Positions 1-7,250 of a stretch of DNA of 64,000 bases are shown here, piece by piece; position 1 is the first letter of the stretch; the number at the start of each line of letters is the position of its first letter. The stretch is from assembly GCA_964387075.1 (NCBI GenBank), contig CAYLVB010000011.1, positions 1-64,000 on the forward strand. Direction: 5' to 3'. Source of the DNA: PALSA-968 sp964387075 (GTDB taxonomy: Bacteria > Bacteroidota > Bacteroidia > B-17B0 > Aurantibacillaceae). The notes under the pieces were generated by a model. It ran no database searches. It was given only the letters and a program-made list of their open reading frames with translations, and was not told the DNA's origin. The position numbers and the translations under genes were made by a program.

Positions 1-2
1 CT

Positions 3-179
3 CTCATTCTTCTCCTTCCTAGTTTAAATTTAGGACAAACATATGAGAAATCAAGAAAGTCCGATGGGGGGTCGCACAGGCCACACGGCGCCGCGGACTT
101 TCGGGCCCTCGCTCAATCCTTAAGAAAATTTGGATGGAATCGAAGTGCTAACTTCTTCGATAATTTTGTGTTTCTGTGA
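3..179 (+). CDS. Possible 3' part of a short secreted-protein gene, start outside window
   Basis: A frame open from the left edge stops at TGA 177-179. Its first residues (LILLLPSLNLGQTYEK) look like the end of a signal peptide with the usual Bacteroidota LGQ cleavage region. From about residue 16 the translation is arginine- and glycine-rich with no family resemblance, because it runs through a GC-rich inverted repeat (55-102). It may be a secreted-protein gene broken by a repeat element, or chance. The start is not visible. Confidence 0.22.
   Translation, partial: LILLLPSLNLGQTYEKSRKSDGGSHRPHGAADFRALAQSLRKFGWNRSANFFDNFVFL
55..102. repeat. GC-rich inverted repeat, 9-bp arms
   Basis: GAAAGTCCG at 55-63 is matched by CGGACTTTC at 94-102, enclosing a 30-base GC-rich loop; GGGCCCTCGCTC follows. 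Read on the minus strand, the block starts GAGCGAGGGCCC, similar in style to the GC-rich block at 6971-7197, which begins GCGAGAGGG on the same strand. It may belong to a family of structured intergenic repeats. It has no T-tract, so a terminator role is unlikely. Confidence 0.5.
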
Positions 180-211
180 AGCCCCAAGCTTGATCCCCGC
201 ATATTGCGCCA

Positions 212-646
212 CTATTTAGATCTTATGAAATGAAGATCGGTAAAATCATCCTTGGCCGGCGCGCCTTTGCTGTAGTCGTACACACGAAGGACGAGCGCGC
301 TATCGGCCAGTTGGTTAATGAAAATGGAGTTCTTGCCTGCTTTGCTTTTCAGGACCAGAAGTTCCATCATTTTGCCGGTATTGCTTGTTTTGCCATAATT
401 ATCAATTTTCCATTTGCCACTTTCGGCTTTCTTTTCTCCGGCTTTGCTCCAGCTATAGCCGTGATCTTTATTCAATATCAGAACATCGCGGCCCGGTTTT
501 TTATCTCCGTTCAGTTTGCTGGTTTCCGTTTGCTGCCATTTGCCCTGTATCTTTTGATCAGTGGCTTTGGCCAGGGCAGGGTCTTCCTGGGCTTGAAAGG
601 TGAAGCTTAGGAAGAGAAAGACGACAATTCGTAGCGTGTTAGTCAT
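212..646 (-). CDS. Small secreted protein, lipocalin-like
   Basis: This is a 144-residue protein with an N-terminal signal peptide (MTNTLRIVVFLFLSFTFQAQ, cleavage near residue 20). The mature part reads IQGKWQQTE ... GKWKIDNYG ... LVLRVYDYSKG, a pattern seen in small secreted lipocalin-like proteins of Bacteroidota in which short beta strands form a barrel after a GxW motif. No catalytic residues are visible. It stands alone, about 165 bases downstream of the carbonic anhydrase gene on the same strand. The family call is weak, while the gene itself and its export are well supported. Confidence 0.7.
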   Translation of the reverse strand: MTNTLRIVVFLFLSFTFQAQEDPALAKATDQKIQGKWQQTETSKLNGDKKPGRDVLILNKDHGYSWSKAGEKKAESGKWKIDNYGKTSNTGKMMELLVLKSKAGKNSIFINQLADSALVLRVYDYSKGAPAKDDFTDLHFIRSK

Positions 647-812
647 TGGGTGTAAATAAAGGGCAAGATACGAAAAGCTTCGCGGGTATCAGCTGAAGAA
701 GAGAGCATTTTCCCTGCCAGATCACCCGCAACAATACCAGGTTTAGATCCGGAAGTTACCGGTTGCTCCATATAATTACTTTCTTACTTGGATACAACGC
801 TGAGCCGGTAGG

Positions 813-1436
813 TTAGGAAAAAAAGGTTACCATGCCGGTGGTAATATCATGCGTGCCACCCACAATACCTATTTTCCCGCTTTCTATCATTTCTTTTAGT
901 ATGGCACTCCGTTCCATGATAGCCTTAACCGTACGCTTTACATTGATAACTGCTACGTTTTCAACAAAGAGGGAGTTGGATGAAGTGCGATTTTCTTTCG
1001 TAGAAACCTCTTCATCAACAGCAGGCCTGATCTTGGAGAGTAATGCCGTTAAGTTGCCCATTTCAACATGGTCGCATGCACCTTTGATCGCCCCGCATTT
1101 TGTATGGCCTAACACCACAATGATCTTGGAACCGGCAACTTTGCAGGCAAATTCCATACTTCCCAAAATGTCTTCGTTAATTATATTACCCGCTATGCGC
1201 ACACTAAAAATGTCGCCAAGGCCCTGGTCAAATATCAATTCTGCGGACGTCCGGCTGTCAATGCAACTGAGAATAACGGCAAAAGGATGTTGTCCGTCTG
1301 ACGTTTCATTAGCCTGTTGCAATAGATTTCGGTTAACTTTTAAATTGTTTACAAATCGTTTGTTTCCTTCTTTTAATAATTCTAAGGCCTTATCAGGAGT
1401 AATGGCCGCTTGCATTTCTTTTGTGAGGGTTTTCAT
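813..1436 (-). CDS. Beta-class carbonic anhydrase
   Basis: This 207-residue protein interconverts CO2 and bicarbonate. The zinc ligands of the beta class are visible: Cys and the Asp-Arg pair in the SCIDSR motif near residue 58, and His and Cys in GHTKCGA near residue 110. RIAGN and GSMEFA between them are also typical. There is no signal peptide, so it is cytoplasmic. It lies 21 bases downstream of the bestrophin channel gene on the same strand, so the two are probably co-transcribed and may work together on bicarbonate movement. Length is normal for the class. Confidence 0.93.
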   Translation of the reverse strand: MKTLTKEMQAAITPDKALELLKEGNKRFVNNLKVNRNLLQQANETSDGQHPFAVILSCIDSRTSAELIFDQGLGDIFSVRIAGNIINEDILGSMEFACKVAGSKIIVVLGHTKCGAIKGACDHVEMGNLTALLSKIRPAVDEEVSTKENRTSSNSLFVENVAVINVKRTVKAIMERSAILKEMIESGKIGIVGGTHDITTGMVTFFS

Positions 1437-1457
1437 ATGGTTTGGAGTTTAATTGTT

Positions 1458-2351
1458 TTATAACTGGTAAAATGTGTTGGTTGGATAGGGCGCCGGTATT
1501 TCAGTGTCTTTTATTAATTCCTTTATGTTAATTTCGATCTTTCTTGCTATGGCAGTGACAGCGGTGTCGGTTGGCCTGTTCTCAAATGGATCCTGCATAT
1601 GGGTTGCCGATTTTTCTAATAAAAAGAAGGCGGCCGCTATTAGAAGCAGTAAGGGAATTTCATAATAACCTTCGATGTCGACCAGAGAAATGGAAAGTGT
1701 TATAAGGAATAAATAGATGATGGCATGCAGGAAGAGGCGGTATGTTACGGGAAATACGGTAGATTTTATCCGTTCCGCTCTTCCCTGGGCATCGCAGAGC
1801 CTTACAAGCGTATTGTCTAACTGAAGCTGTGAAAAAACCTGTAGTTGATCTTTTTCCCGCAGTTCTTTTATATCCTTCGCATGCATGTTAAGAAGAGCCA
1901 GGGGTTTATTGCTTTGCTTTTTAATTTCTTCCATTTCTTCCGGGCTGATCAGTTTTTCTAAATTTTCGGTGGCGTTCAATCCCCGGAGCGATTGTCCTAA
2001 TGAATAACACCAGGCAATTTGCCGGTAAGCAAGTTTTTTAATGGTTGTTTCATTTCCTTTCGCTACCAACGAGTTCAGCTGGATCACAAAACTGCGGGAG
2101 TCATTCACTATGCTGCCCCAAACCTTACGGGCCTCCCACCACCTGTCGTAGGATTGGCTGAGCTTGAATGAAAGAAGGATGGAAATGGCGGTTCCTATAA
2201 ACGCAGGGATGGTGAGCGGGATCTCGGGCAGCGCATCTTTATAACGCTCTGTAAGAAAAAGGATAATGAGTGATACGGATAGTACGGCAACAATATCAAG
2301 TTTTATCTTGTTGAGGATGTATGTAAGGGGAATTCGTTTATTGAGGAGCAT
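1458..2351 (-). CDS. Bestrophin-family anion channel
   Basis: The 297-residue membrane protein matches the bacterial bestrophin (UPF0187/RFP-TM) family: an early hydrophobic segment (about residues 17-32), a second (about 43-60) followed by FKLSQSYDRWWEARK, then WGSIVNDSR, a long cytoplasmic helical part, and two more hydrophobic segments near residues 205-245. SYDRWWEAR is the family hallmark. Bestrophins form pentameric anion channels; some algal and cyanobacterial members pass bicarbonate. The carbonic anhydrase gene follows directly, which supports a bicarbonate-related job. A TANNTTTG -7 box (2369-2376) lies 17 bases before the ATG. Confidence 0.9.
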   Translation of the reverse strand: MLLNKRIPLTYILNKIKLDIVAVLSVSLIILFLTERYKDALPEIPLTIPAFIGTAISILLSFKLSQSYDRWWEARKVWGSIVNDSRSFVIQLNSLVAKGNETTIKKLAYRQIAWCYSLGQSLRGLNATENLEKLISPEEMEEIKKQSNKPLALLNMHAKDIKELREKDQLQVFSQLQLDNTLVRLCDAQGRAERIKSTVFPVTYRLFLHAIIYLFLITLSISLVDIEGYYEIPLLLLIAAAFFLLEKSATHMQDPFENRPTDTAVTAIARKIEINIKELIKDTEIPAPYPTNTFYQL

Positions 2352-2368
2352 AGGGCGGTTATTTTTAG

Positions 2369-2376
2369 CAAAGATA
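2369..2376 (-). promoter_or_regulatory. -7 box of the bestrophin/carbonic anhydrase operon
   Basis: On the minus strand this reads TATCTTTG, a match to the Bacteroidota -7 consensus TANNTTTG. It would start transcription near 2362, giving a leader of about 11 bases. No clear -33 TTG is visible; that region holds the palindrome at 2395-2407. Confidence 0.55.
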
Positions 2377-2394
2377 GGAATAATTGATTAAATA

Positions 2395-2433
2395 ATAGTA
2401 ATACTATCATAAATAATTGTAAAATATTACTAT
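2395..2433. promoter_or_regulatory. Palindromic operator candidate between divergent genes
   Basis: ATAGTAATACTAT (2395-2407) is a perfect 5+5 inverted repeat. Its left part ATAGTAATA (2395-2403) is matched again in inverted form by TATTACTAT at 2425-2433, which overlaps the -7 box of the TetR gene. TetR regulators often bind such sites between themselves and a divergent target. The site would cover the -33 region of the bestrophin operon and the -7 region of the regulator. Confidence 0.5.
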
Positions 2434-2438
2434 ATTTG
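2431..2438 (+). promoter_or_regulatory. -7 box of the TetR gene
   Basis: TATATTTG matches TANNTTTG. Transcription would begin near 2444-2445, only four bases before the first ATG at 2449, so a later ATG (2473 or 2497) may be the true start. Confidence 0.5.
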
Positions 2439-2448
2439 TGGACCACTA

Positions 2449-3153
2449 ATGCGGCTTGCACATCCATTGGATATGAAATTACAGATACGTGTTAAAATGA
2501 ATGAGGCCTTGTTCCTCCGTGATCCGGAGAGCTCCGATCTGGGGAAAAGCATTCTGAAACATAGCGTTGAGCTGATCTATAAAAAGGGATTTGAGGCCTT
2601 TACCTTTAAAAAACTGGCCGAAGAAATTGGCACGACCGAGGCCGGTATCTACCGGTATTTTGAGAATAAGCATAAACTATTGGTTTACTTAACAGCCTGG
2701 TACTGGGGATGGCTCGAATTTCAGATCAGTTTTCATACAAACAATATCAAGAACCCTGAAGTAAAACTGAAAAAAGTGATCAAGTTGCTTGCCTCGGTTG
2801 TTAAGGATGATGAACGAACCAGTTACATTGATGAAAGCTTACTGCACCAGATCATTATTGCTGATGGTTCAAAAGCGTATCTGACCAAACAGGTGGGGGA
2901 GGATAACAAACAACAATTCTTTAAGCCGTATAAAGACCTTTGCGCCGTTGTTGGGAGTATCATCCTTGAGTGCAATCCCAAATATAAATATCCGAAGTCC
3001 CTGGGCTCTACCATTATTGAAATGGCGCATTTCCAAAACTTTTTTATGAATAATTTGCCATCACTTACAGATTTTGGTAAAACAAAAAAAGAAACGGAAA
3101 TAATTTCTTTCCTTAATGATCTGGTCTTTTCAAGTATAAAAAAGGACCAGTAG
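2449..3153 (+). CDS. TetR/AcrR-family transcriptional regulator
   Basis: The protein has 234 residues from the first ATG, or 226/218 from ATGs at 2473/2497, which fit the upstream -7 box better. The N-terminal DNA-binding helix-turn-helix is clear: ILKHSVELIYKKGFEAFTFKKLAEEIG followed by AGIYRYFENK, the TetR signature, at about residues 35-75. The remaining alpha-helical ligand domain (AWYWGWLEFQ onward) is not assigned to a known ligand class. It faces the bestrophin/carbonic anhydrase operon across a 97-base gap with inverted repeats, so it probably regulates itself and that operon. Confidence 0.88.
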   Translation: MRLAHPLDMKLQIRVKMNEALFLRDPESSDLGKSILKHSVELIYKKGFEAFTFKKLAEEIGTTEAGIYRYFENKHKLLVYLTAWYWGWLEFQISFHTNNIKNPEVKLKKVIKLLASVVKDDERTSYIDESLLHQIIIADGSKAYLTKQVGEDNKQQFFKPYKDLCAVVGSIILECNPKYKYPKSLGSTIIEMAHFQNFFMNNLPSLTDFGKTKKETEIISFLNDLVFSSIKKDQ

Positions 3154-3252
3154 CCTGCGCGTTGAATTTTGTATGCCTGGCAAATATGCCCGGTTAGGGT
3201 GGTCAGCCCGGTTCAGTCAACGAGGAATTCTGTAATTGTTTGGAGGAAGAGA

Positions 3253-4308
3253 TCAGGGTTTCTTCTCGAGGCAATCTGCAAGTATCTTTTTGTGATCGAA
3301 GGCGAGTTCGGCGGGCAGATCATCTATAGAACACCACTTGAACTCCAGCGCATCGTCGCCGGCTTTGGGTTCTCCGGTGGTGGCGACGCGGTAAGCCACG
3401 TTAATAACCTGTTTAGGATGTCTGTCAGGTAAACTGTAAACGCCAATGAGCTCGCATGAATTTACTTTTAACCCGGTTTCTTCCAATACCTCACGCGCTA
3501 CGGCCTCTTCGGTTGATTCGTTCCAATCTACATAACCACCCGGTAAGGCCCAATGATCTTTGAAAGGTTCATTGCCTCTTTTGATGAGCAAGATCTTATT
3601 GTCACGGATAATGAGGCCGTCTACCGAAACGCCGCGGTTGCGGTATTTATCTGTTTTAGATTCTACGATTGGTTTTTTGTACAGTTTTGCCTCCTTATTA
3701 AGCGCATACATTCCCACAGAAAGGAGCACAAGACACGTCAATCCCGAGCACAGTATTTGGCCATCAAATTCTATGTTTGCAGCGTATTTGTAATAATAAA
3801 CTATAATGTATACAACAGGTAAGAAGAAAGTAAACAAGGCTATCATTATAGTGAAAAGCAAATTAAGAATGATTGGAAAAATTTTCTTTTCAGCATGAAT
3901 TAGTGCACCTAGCCCTGCGGTGAAATCACTAGGTAAGCCCATTCTAAACAAACCCGATTCATATTCTTTTACGTAGTGTTTTTTAATTAAACGTTCTAGT
4001 GAATCATATTGTAAGGCTCTCAGATATGCTGTAAGGCCGCTTGCCATGTATACAAAGCAAGGAATAATGAGAGCCCATTTTTTTATTAGTGGAGAATTCG
4101 GTAATGATAGTCCAAGAAATGAAACTTGTTCGATGTGTCCTTTGTAATACAAATAAAATGAAATCAAAAAGATGAAAATAAAGAGATGGCCAGCAAGAAA
4201 AAGTCTATTCGACGTTTTTAGCGATTCTCTTATTTTATCAATATAGCCATCGATTCTTGGGTCACTATCTTTGAAAACCTCTTCAATAGGTGTCTTTTCC
4301 TTGCTCAT
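3253..4308 (-). CDS. Nudix hydrolase fused to an N-terminal four-helix membrane domain
   Basis: This 351-residue protein has two parts. Residues 1-215 hold about four membrane segments (near 35-55, 76-96, 142-172 and 186-205) in a domain I do not recognise. Residues 222-351 form a Nudix domain with a complete box: G in GGYVDW, E, then REVLEETGL. Nudix enzymes cleave nucleoside diphosphates linked to another group; ALPGG and the box favour an ADP-ribose or oxidised-nucleotide pyrophosphatase. The DNA of the membrane part is AT-rich, whereas the Nudix part has the composition of the rest of the window, suggesting a chimera. It is the last gene of a leftward run with mqnE. Confidence 0.85.
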   Translation of the reverse strand: MSKEKTPIEEVFKDSDPRIDGYIDKIRESLKTSNRLFLAGHLFIFIFLISFYLYYKGHIEQVSFLGLSLPNSPLIKKWALIIPCFVYMASGLTAYLRALQYDSLERLIKKHYVKEYESGLFRMGLPSDFTAGLGALIHAEKKIFPIILNLLFTIMIALFTFFLPVVYIIVYYYKYAANIEFDGQILCSGLTCLVLLSVGMYALNKEAKLYKKPIVESKTDKYRNRGVSVDGLIIRDNKILLIKRGNEPFKDHWALPGGYVDWNESTEEAVAREVLEETGLKVNSCELIGVYSLPDRHPKQVINVAYRVATTGEPKAGDDALEFKWCSIDDLPAELAFDHKKILADCLEKKP

Positions 4309-4324
4309 TTTGCTTATAACAAAT

Positions 4325-4492
4325 TCATTGCGGAATGATTTCTTTAAACATCTTTAAAATTCTGGGATTTCTAGGGTCGTTATTTAATTTTACGAAGTAT
4401 TTATGACCTGATTTTAAATGATGAAGCTCTGAGTAAATAATATCGACATTTTCATAATAAGCGCTACCTTTTGAAACCACCTCATATCGGTA
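4325..4492 (-). pseudogene. Out-of-frame C-terminal end of the RNase H gene
   Basis: The reading frame next to that of the RNase H gene is open here for 55 codons, from TAC 4490-4492 to TGA 4325-4327, and encodes plausible protein (RYEVVSKGSAYYENVD ... FVKLNNDPRNPRIL). The RNase H frame instead ends at 4414 with a less protein-like tail. One inserted or deleted base near 4485-4495 would join them. The joined gene would end 16 bases before the Nudix start, the usual spacing in this run. It is either a genuine frameshift or a sequence error. Confidence 0.6.
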
Positions 4493-5118
4493 TTACTTAG
4501 TTTCTGAAGACGTAAATATTCAACATTTATAATGCGAATGGTGACTTTTTGACCTTTGACTTCAACACTACCCACCTTAGTTGGTTTAGTCGAATTCTTT
4601 CTTCTTAGTTTTATTTGAGTAAGAGGCGGATTTAGAAAACCTTTTGCAGACTGTTTGGCTAATTTGTCGACCATTTTATTGTTAGGGTCTTTGGAGTGGC
4701 CTTTTACCCATTTAATATCAACTCTACAATTGGCAGCTTTTATTGATTTAATTAATTCTTTCCAAAGTTGTGCATTTTCTATTGGTTTTCCAGCTTTGTT
4801 AAGCCAGCCATTTTTCGACCAGGAATAAATCGCATTATTTTTGTTGTCTACTACGTAACGAGAGTCAGTACGAACTTCTATTGAGTTATAACTTATTGGG
4901 ATATTTTGCTTTTCAATTTTTTTTAGCCCTTCAATAACTGCCATCAATTCCATCTGATTATTTGTAGCACCTTTATATCCGCTTTCATCAAGAAAAATGC
5001 ATCTTTCATTTTCTAATTCATCAAGATACACATAAAGAATACCCAATCCACCTTTTCTCGGGTTTGAAAACGAAGAGCCGTCGGTATAAATGTACAAAAA
5101 GTGTTTTCGGAAAAGCAT
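4414..5118 (-). CDS. Ribonuclease HI-like protein with extra C-terminal domain, frameshifted
   Basis: Residues 1-150 are an RNase H fold: YIYTDGSSFSNP (first catalytic Asp), MELMAVIEGL (Glu), VRTDSRYVVD (Asp), then WVKGHSKDPNNKMVDKLA (His and last Asp). RNase H cuts the RNA strand of RNA-DNA hybrids. Residues 150-234 form an extension I do not recognise (VKGQKVTIRIINVEYLRLQ), not found in ordinary RNase HI of about 155 residues. The frame appears to break near 4490; the rest of this domain continues in another frame to 4325. The gene is AT-rich, unlike the neighbours outside the run, and lies 22 bases after the kinase gene. Confidence 0.82.
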   Translation of the reverse strand: MLFRKHFLYIYTDGSSFSNPRKGGLGILYVYLDELENERCIFLDESGYKGATNNQMELMAVIEGLKKIEKQNIPISYNSIEVRTDSRYVVDNKNNAIYSWSKNGWLNKAGKPIENAQLWKELIKSIKAANCRVDIKWVKGHSKDPNNKMVDKLAKQSAKGFLNPPLTQIKLRRKNSTKPTKVGSVEVKGQKVTIRIINVEYLRLQKLSNTDMRWFQKVALIMKMSILFTQSFII

Positions 5119-5140
5119 TTAATGGTTATCAAGCTTAGTT

Positions 5141-5635
5141 TCAAATATGTGGAGCGATAATTTCGGCTATTTTCTTAGGGACTGCATCTTCATTTAGTTT
5201 TGTGACATCGATTTTGTACTTTGAGCTTTTATACAATGCCCTTCTAGTTGGAGAGTATTCAAATGAAGAATAGGAATCAAAAGTTGGATGATACATTTTT
5301 CGATTACTGCGTTCATATATAGTTTTTGGCTCGCCAATTAGGGCGATTGTATTTTGACTGTTAAACCAGGCATGCCCACCTTCAAACTCAATCGAGCCGG
5401 CCCCAACAGCAATAACAATATTCTTTTCGCTACAAAGAGATTCTATTATTTCTTTCGACTTCTCAAAAAATCTTTGGTGCCCTAGCTCTGCATAGTATTT
5501 TGTCAAATTCATGCCCGCCTGCTTTTCAAGTAATATATCTAGGTCAAATATTTCAATAGAATCATCTTTTGCCAATTTTTCAAGGGCTGTTGACTTGCCA
5601 ATTCCACTGGGGCCAATCAAAAGAAATTTGTGCAT
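5141..5635 (-). CDS. P-loop kinase, shikimate kinase-like
   Basis: From ATG 5635 the protein has 164 residues; an upstream start at 5677 would overlap mqnE and adds residues before the usual beginning. The Walker A motif GPSGIGKST starts at residue 8. DLDILLE after the first strand and VAVGAGSIE resemble the DxD and glycine motifs of shikimate kinase, and IGEPKTIYERS the lid region. The second half is not typical of AroK, and no aro genes are near, so a different small-molecule or nucleotide kinase is equally possible. The gene is AT-rich and sits 22 bases after mqnE and 22 before the RNase H gene. Confidence 0.75.
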   Translation of the reverse strand: MHKFLLIGPSGIGKSTALEKLAKDDSIEIFDLDILLEKQAGMNLTKYYAELGHQRFFEKSKEIIESLCSEKNIVIAVGAGSIEFEGGHAWFNSQNTIALIGEPKTIYERSNRKMYHPTFDSYSSFEYSPTRRALYKSSKYKIDVTKLNEDAVPKKIAEIIAPHI

Positions 5636-5657
5636 AATCAAAAATAAAGAATTTAGG

Positions 5658-6803
5658 CTAAGCCACAACTTCCTCAAACCTCTTCACAACCCCATAAAGC
5701 GTATCGCGCTCTACAGGTGTCCTACCAACTTGCTTAATTAAATCAACAAGCTGTTGGGTAGAAAGCGCGGGGTTTTGATCCTCAGCCCCAGCCATGGAGT
5801 AAATTTTAGTGGTGTCGTCAATGGTGCCATCGAGATCATCAGCGCCAAAGTTGAGGGCCAGTTGGGCGGTGCCGCGACCTATCATTGCCCAGTAGGCTTT
5901 GATGTGATCGAAGTTGTCTAAGTAAATTCTGCTAATAGCGTAATTGCGTAGGTCCTCAATAACGCTCACTTCAGGCACATGACTCATCTGGTTGCCCTGG
6001 TTGCGGAACTTAAGCGGAATAAAAGTATTGAAGCCGCCGGTTTTGTCCTGCAGGGTTCTCAGTCTTTCCATGTGGTCTACGCGGTGCCAGAATTTTTCTA
6101 CGTGTCCGTAAAGCATAGTTGCGTTACTACGCATGCCCATCTTGTGCCATACTTCGTGTATGCCTAACCATTCTTCAGCGCTGCATTTTCCGCCGGCTAT
6201 CTCGTCGCGTATCTCAGGATGAAAAATTTCCGCGCCGCCGCCGGGCATAGAGTCAAGGCCCGCTTCGCGCATCAGCTTCATTCCTTCTTCGTAACTCACT
6301 TTCGCTTTCTTGAAGATGTAATGATACTCAACCGGTGTTAAGGCTTTAATATGTAAGTCGGGACGATGTTCTTTTATTCTCTTAAAAAGGTCGGTATAGA
6401 ATTTAAGATCCTGCTTAGGAATTACGCCGCCCGTAATGTGTACTTCAGTCACGGGCTTATCATCCCATTTCTTGATCTTATCCAATATCTGTTCCACCGA
6501 AAGCTCCCAGCCTTCTTCTTTTTGCTTGATCAAACGCGAGTAGGAGCAGAAGGAACAGGTGTAAACACAAATATTAGTGGGCTCCACATGAAAATTACGG
6601 TTAAAGAAAACGTAATTGCCGCTCTTTTGCTCTTTCACAAAATTGGCCAAAGCGCCCACAAAACCAAGCTCCCCTTTTTCGAAAAGCAGCACGCCGTCGT
6701 CAAAACTGATGCGTTTGCCGTCAAATACTTTTTGGGCAACGGCTTTTAAAGCAGGATCGAGGTTTGAGGAGGTAAGGTAGTGCTGGAGAGAAGCAGATTT
6801 CAT
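5658..6803 (-). CDS. mqnE: Aminodeoxyfutalosine synthase (radical SAM), menaquinone synthesis
   Basis: A 381-residue protein from ATG 6803 (a TTG start at 6830 is less likely). The radical SAM cluster motif CVYTCSFC lies near residue 80. GGGAEIF, IHEVWHKMG, SNATMLYGH, LQDKTGGFNTFIPL and the C-terminal half fit MqnE rather than MqnC. MqnE joins the chorismate-derived enolpyruvyl benzoate to S-adenosylmethionine, giving aminodeoxyfutalosine in the cytoplasm, so this organism probably makes menaquinone by the futalosine route. No other mqn genes are in the window. It heads a leftward run with the kinase, RNase H and Nudix genes; the spacing (22 bases) allows co-transcription, although those genes are more AT-rich. 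Confidence 0.85.
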   Translation of the reverse strand: MKSASLQHYLTSSNLDPALKAVAQKVFDGKRISFDDGVLLFEKGELGFVGALANFVKEQKSGNYVFFNRNFHVEPTNICVYTCSFCSYSRLIKQKEEGWELSVEQILDKIKKWDDKPVTEVHITGGVIPKQDLKFYTDLFKRIKEHRPDLHIKALTPVEYHYIFKKAKVSYEEGMKLMREAGLDSMPGGGAEIFHPEIRDEIAGGKCSAEEWLGIHEVWHKMGMRSNATMLYGHVEKFWHRVDHMERLRTLQDKTGGFNTFIPLKFRNQGNQMSHVPEVSVIEDLRNYAISRIYLDNFDHIKAYWAMIGRGTAQLALNFGADDLDGTIDDTTKIYSMAGAEDQNPALSTQQLVDLIKQVGRTPVERDTLYGVVKRFEEVVA

Positions 6804-6862
6804 TGAGACAAAGATACGAAAAACAGCCAACCACCCCGCTTTTCCCTGCTCCTTCGGAGCGG

Positions 6863-6970
6863 AAAAGCCCCTCCTTGAAAAGGAGGGGAATCTAATACAG
6901 CATCTTTCAACTAGATGATCTTATTACTTATTGGCTGCTAAATTCCCCTCCTTTTCAAGGAGGGGCTTTT
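6863..6970. repeat. Nested inverted-repeat element, perfect 29-bp arms
   Basis: The arm at 6863-6891 is the exact reverse complement of the arm at 6942-6970, with 50 bases between. Each arm is itself nearly palindromic (CCCCTCC...GGAGGGG). A separate hairpin GCTCC-TTC-GGAGC lies just before it (6848-6860). No coding frame crosses it convincingly. Such nested palindromes resemble REP/MITE-type repeats and could also stop transcription in both directions. Confidence 0.75.
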
Positions 6971-7197
6971 TCAAAAATGACGAAGTCCTTAGAAAAAGCG
7001 GGTTGGTTGGCTGTTTTGTATTTGCGTTGGGATACAAAGGGCCCGCAGGGGTTCTTTTTTGAGCCGCCCTGTATTTGCGGATCAAAAAAAACGGCACCCC
7101 TTTGAAGCCCGGCCCCGCAAAAGATGATCCGCCGAAGACCAAATGTCCACCGCGGGGTAACGCCCAAATCCCTCTCGCTAACATTAAACCTTTTCAC
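6971..7197. other. GC-rich non-coding block in the 6804-7250 gap
   Basis: Between the nested repeat and the sigma factor gene lies a GC-rich stretch. Minus-strand frames through it can be translated, but they have no family resemblance, skewed composition and no promoter. Read on the minus strand it begins GCGAGAGGGATTTGGGCGTTACCCCGCGG-like and contains further G/C-rich short repeats, a style I associate from memory with dispersed intergenic repeats in Bacteroidota. I call no gene here. The right end (about 7198-7205, TAAATTTA) may be a weak -7 box for the sigma factor. Confidence 0.4.
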
Positions 7198-7250
7198 TAA
7201 ATTTACATCAAAGTACCGTTATTAACGAGCAGACCCCCGATAATGAACTG

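Noticed and set aside
5658..6803. Call as MqnC (cyclic dehypoxanthinyl futalosine synthase)
   Set aside because: GGGAEIF followed by HPEIRDEI, SNATMLYGH and TGGFNTFIPL fit MqnE better than MqnC, although both are related radical SAM enzymes.
6924..7197. Two overlapping minus-strand ORFs of 80-86 codons
   Set aside because: Both read the same GC-rich repeat DNA in different frames, run into the 29-bp palindrome, and match no family I know. Kept as non-coding.
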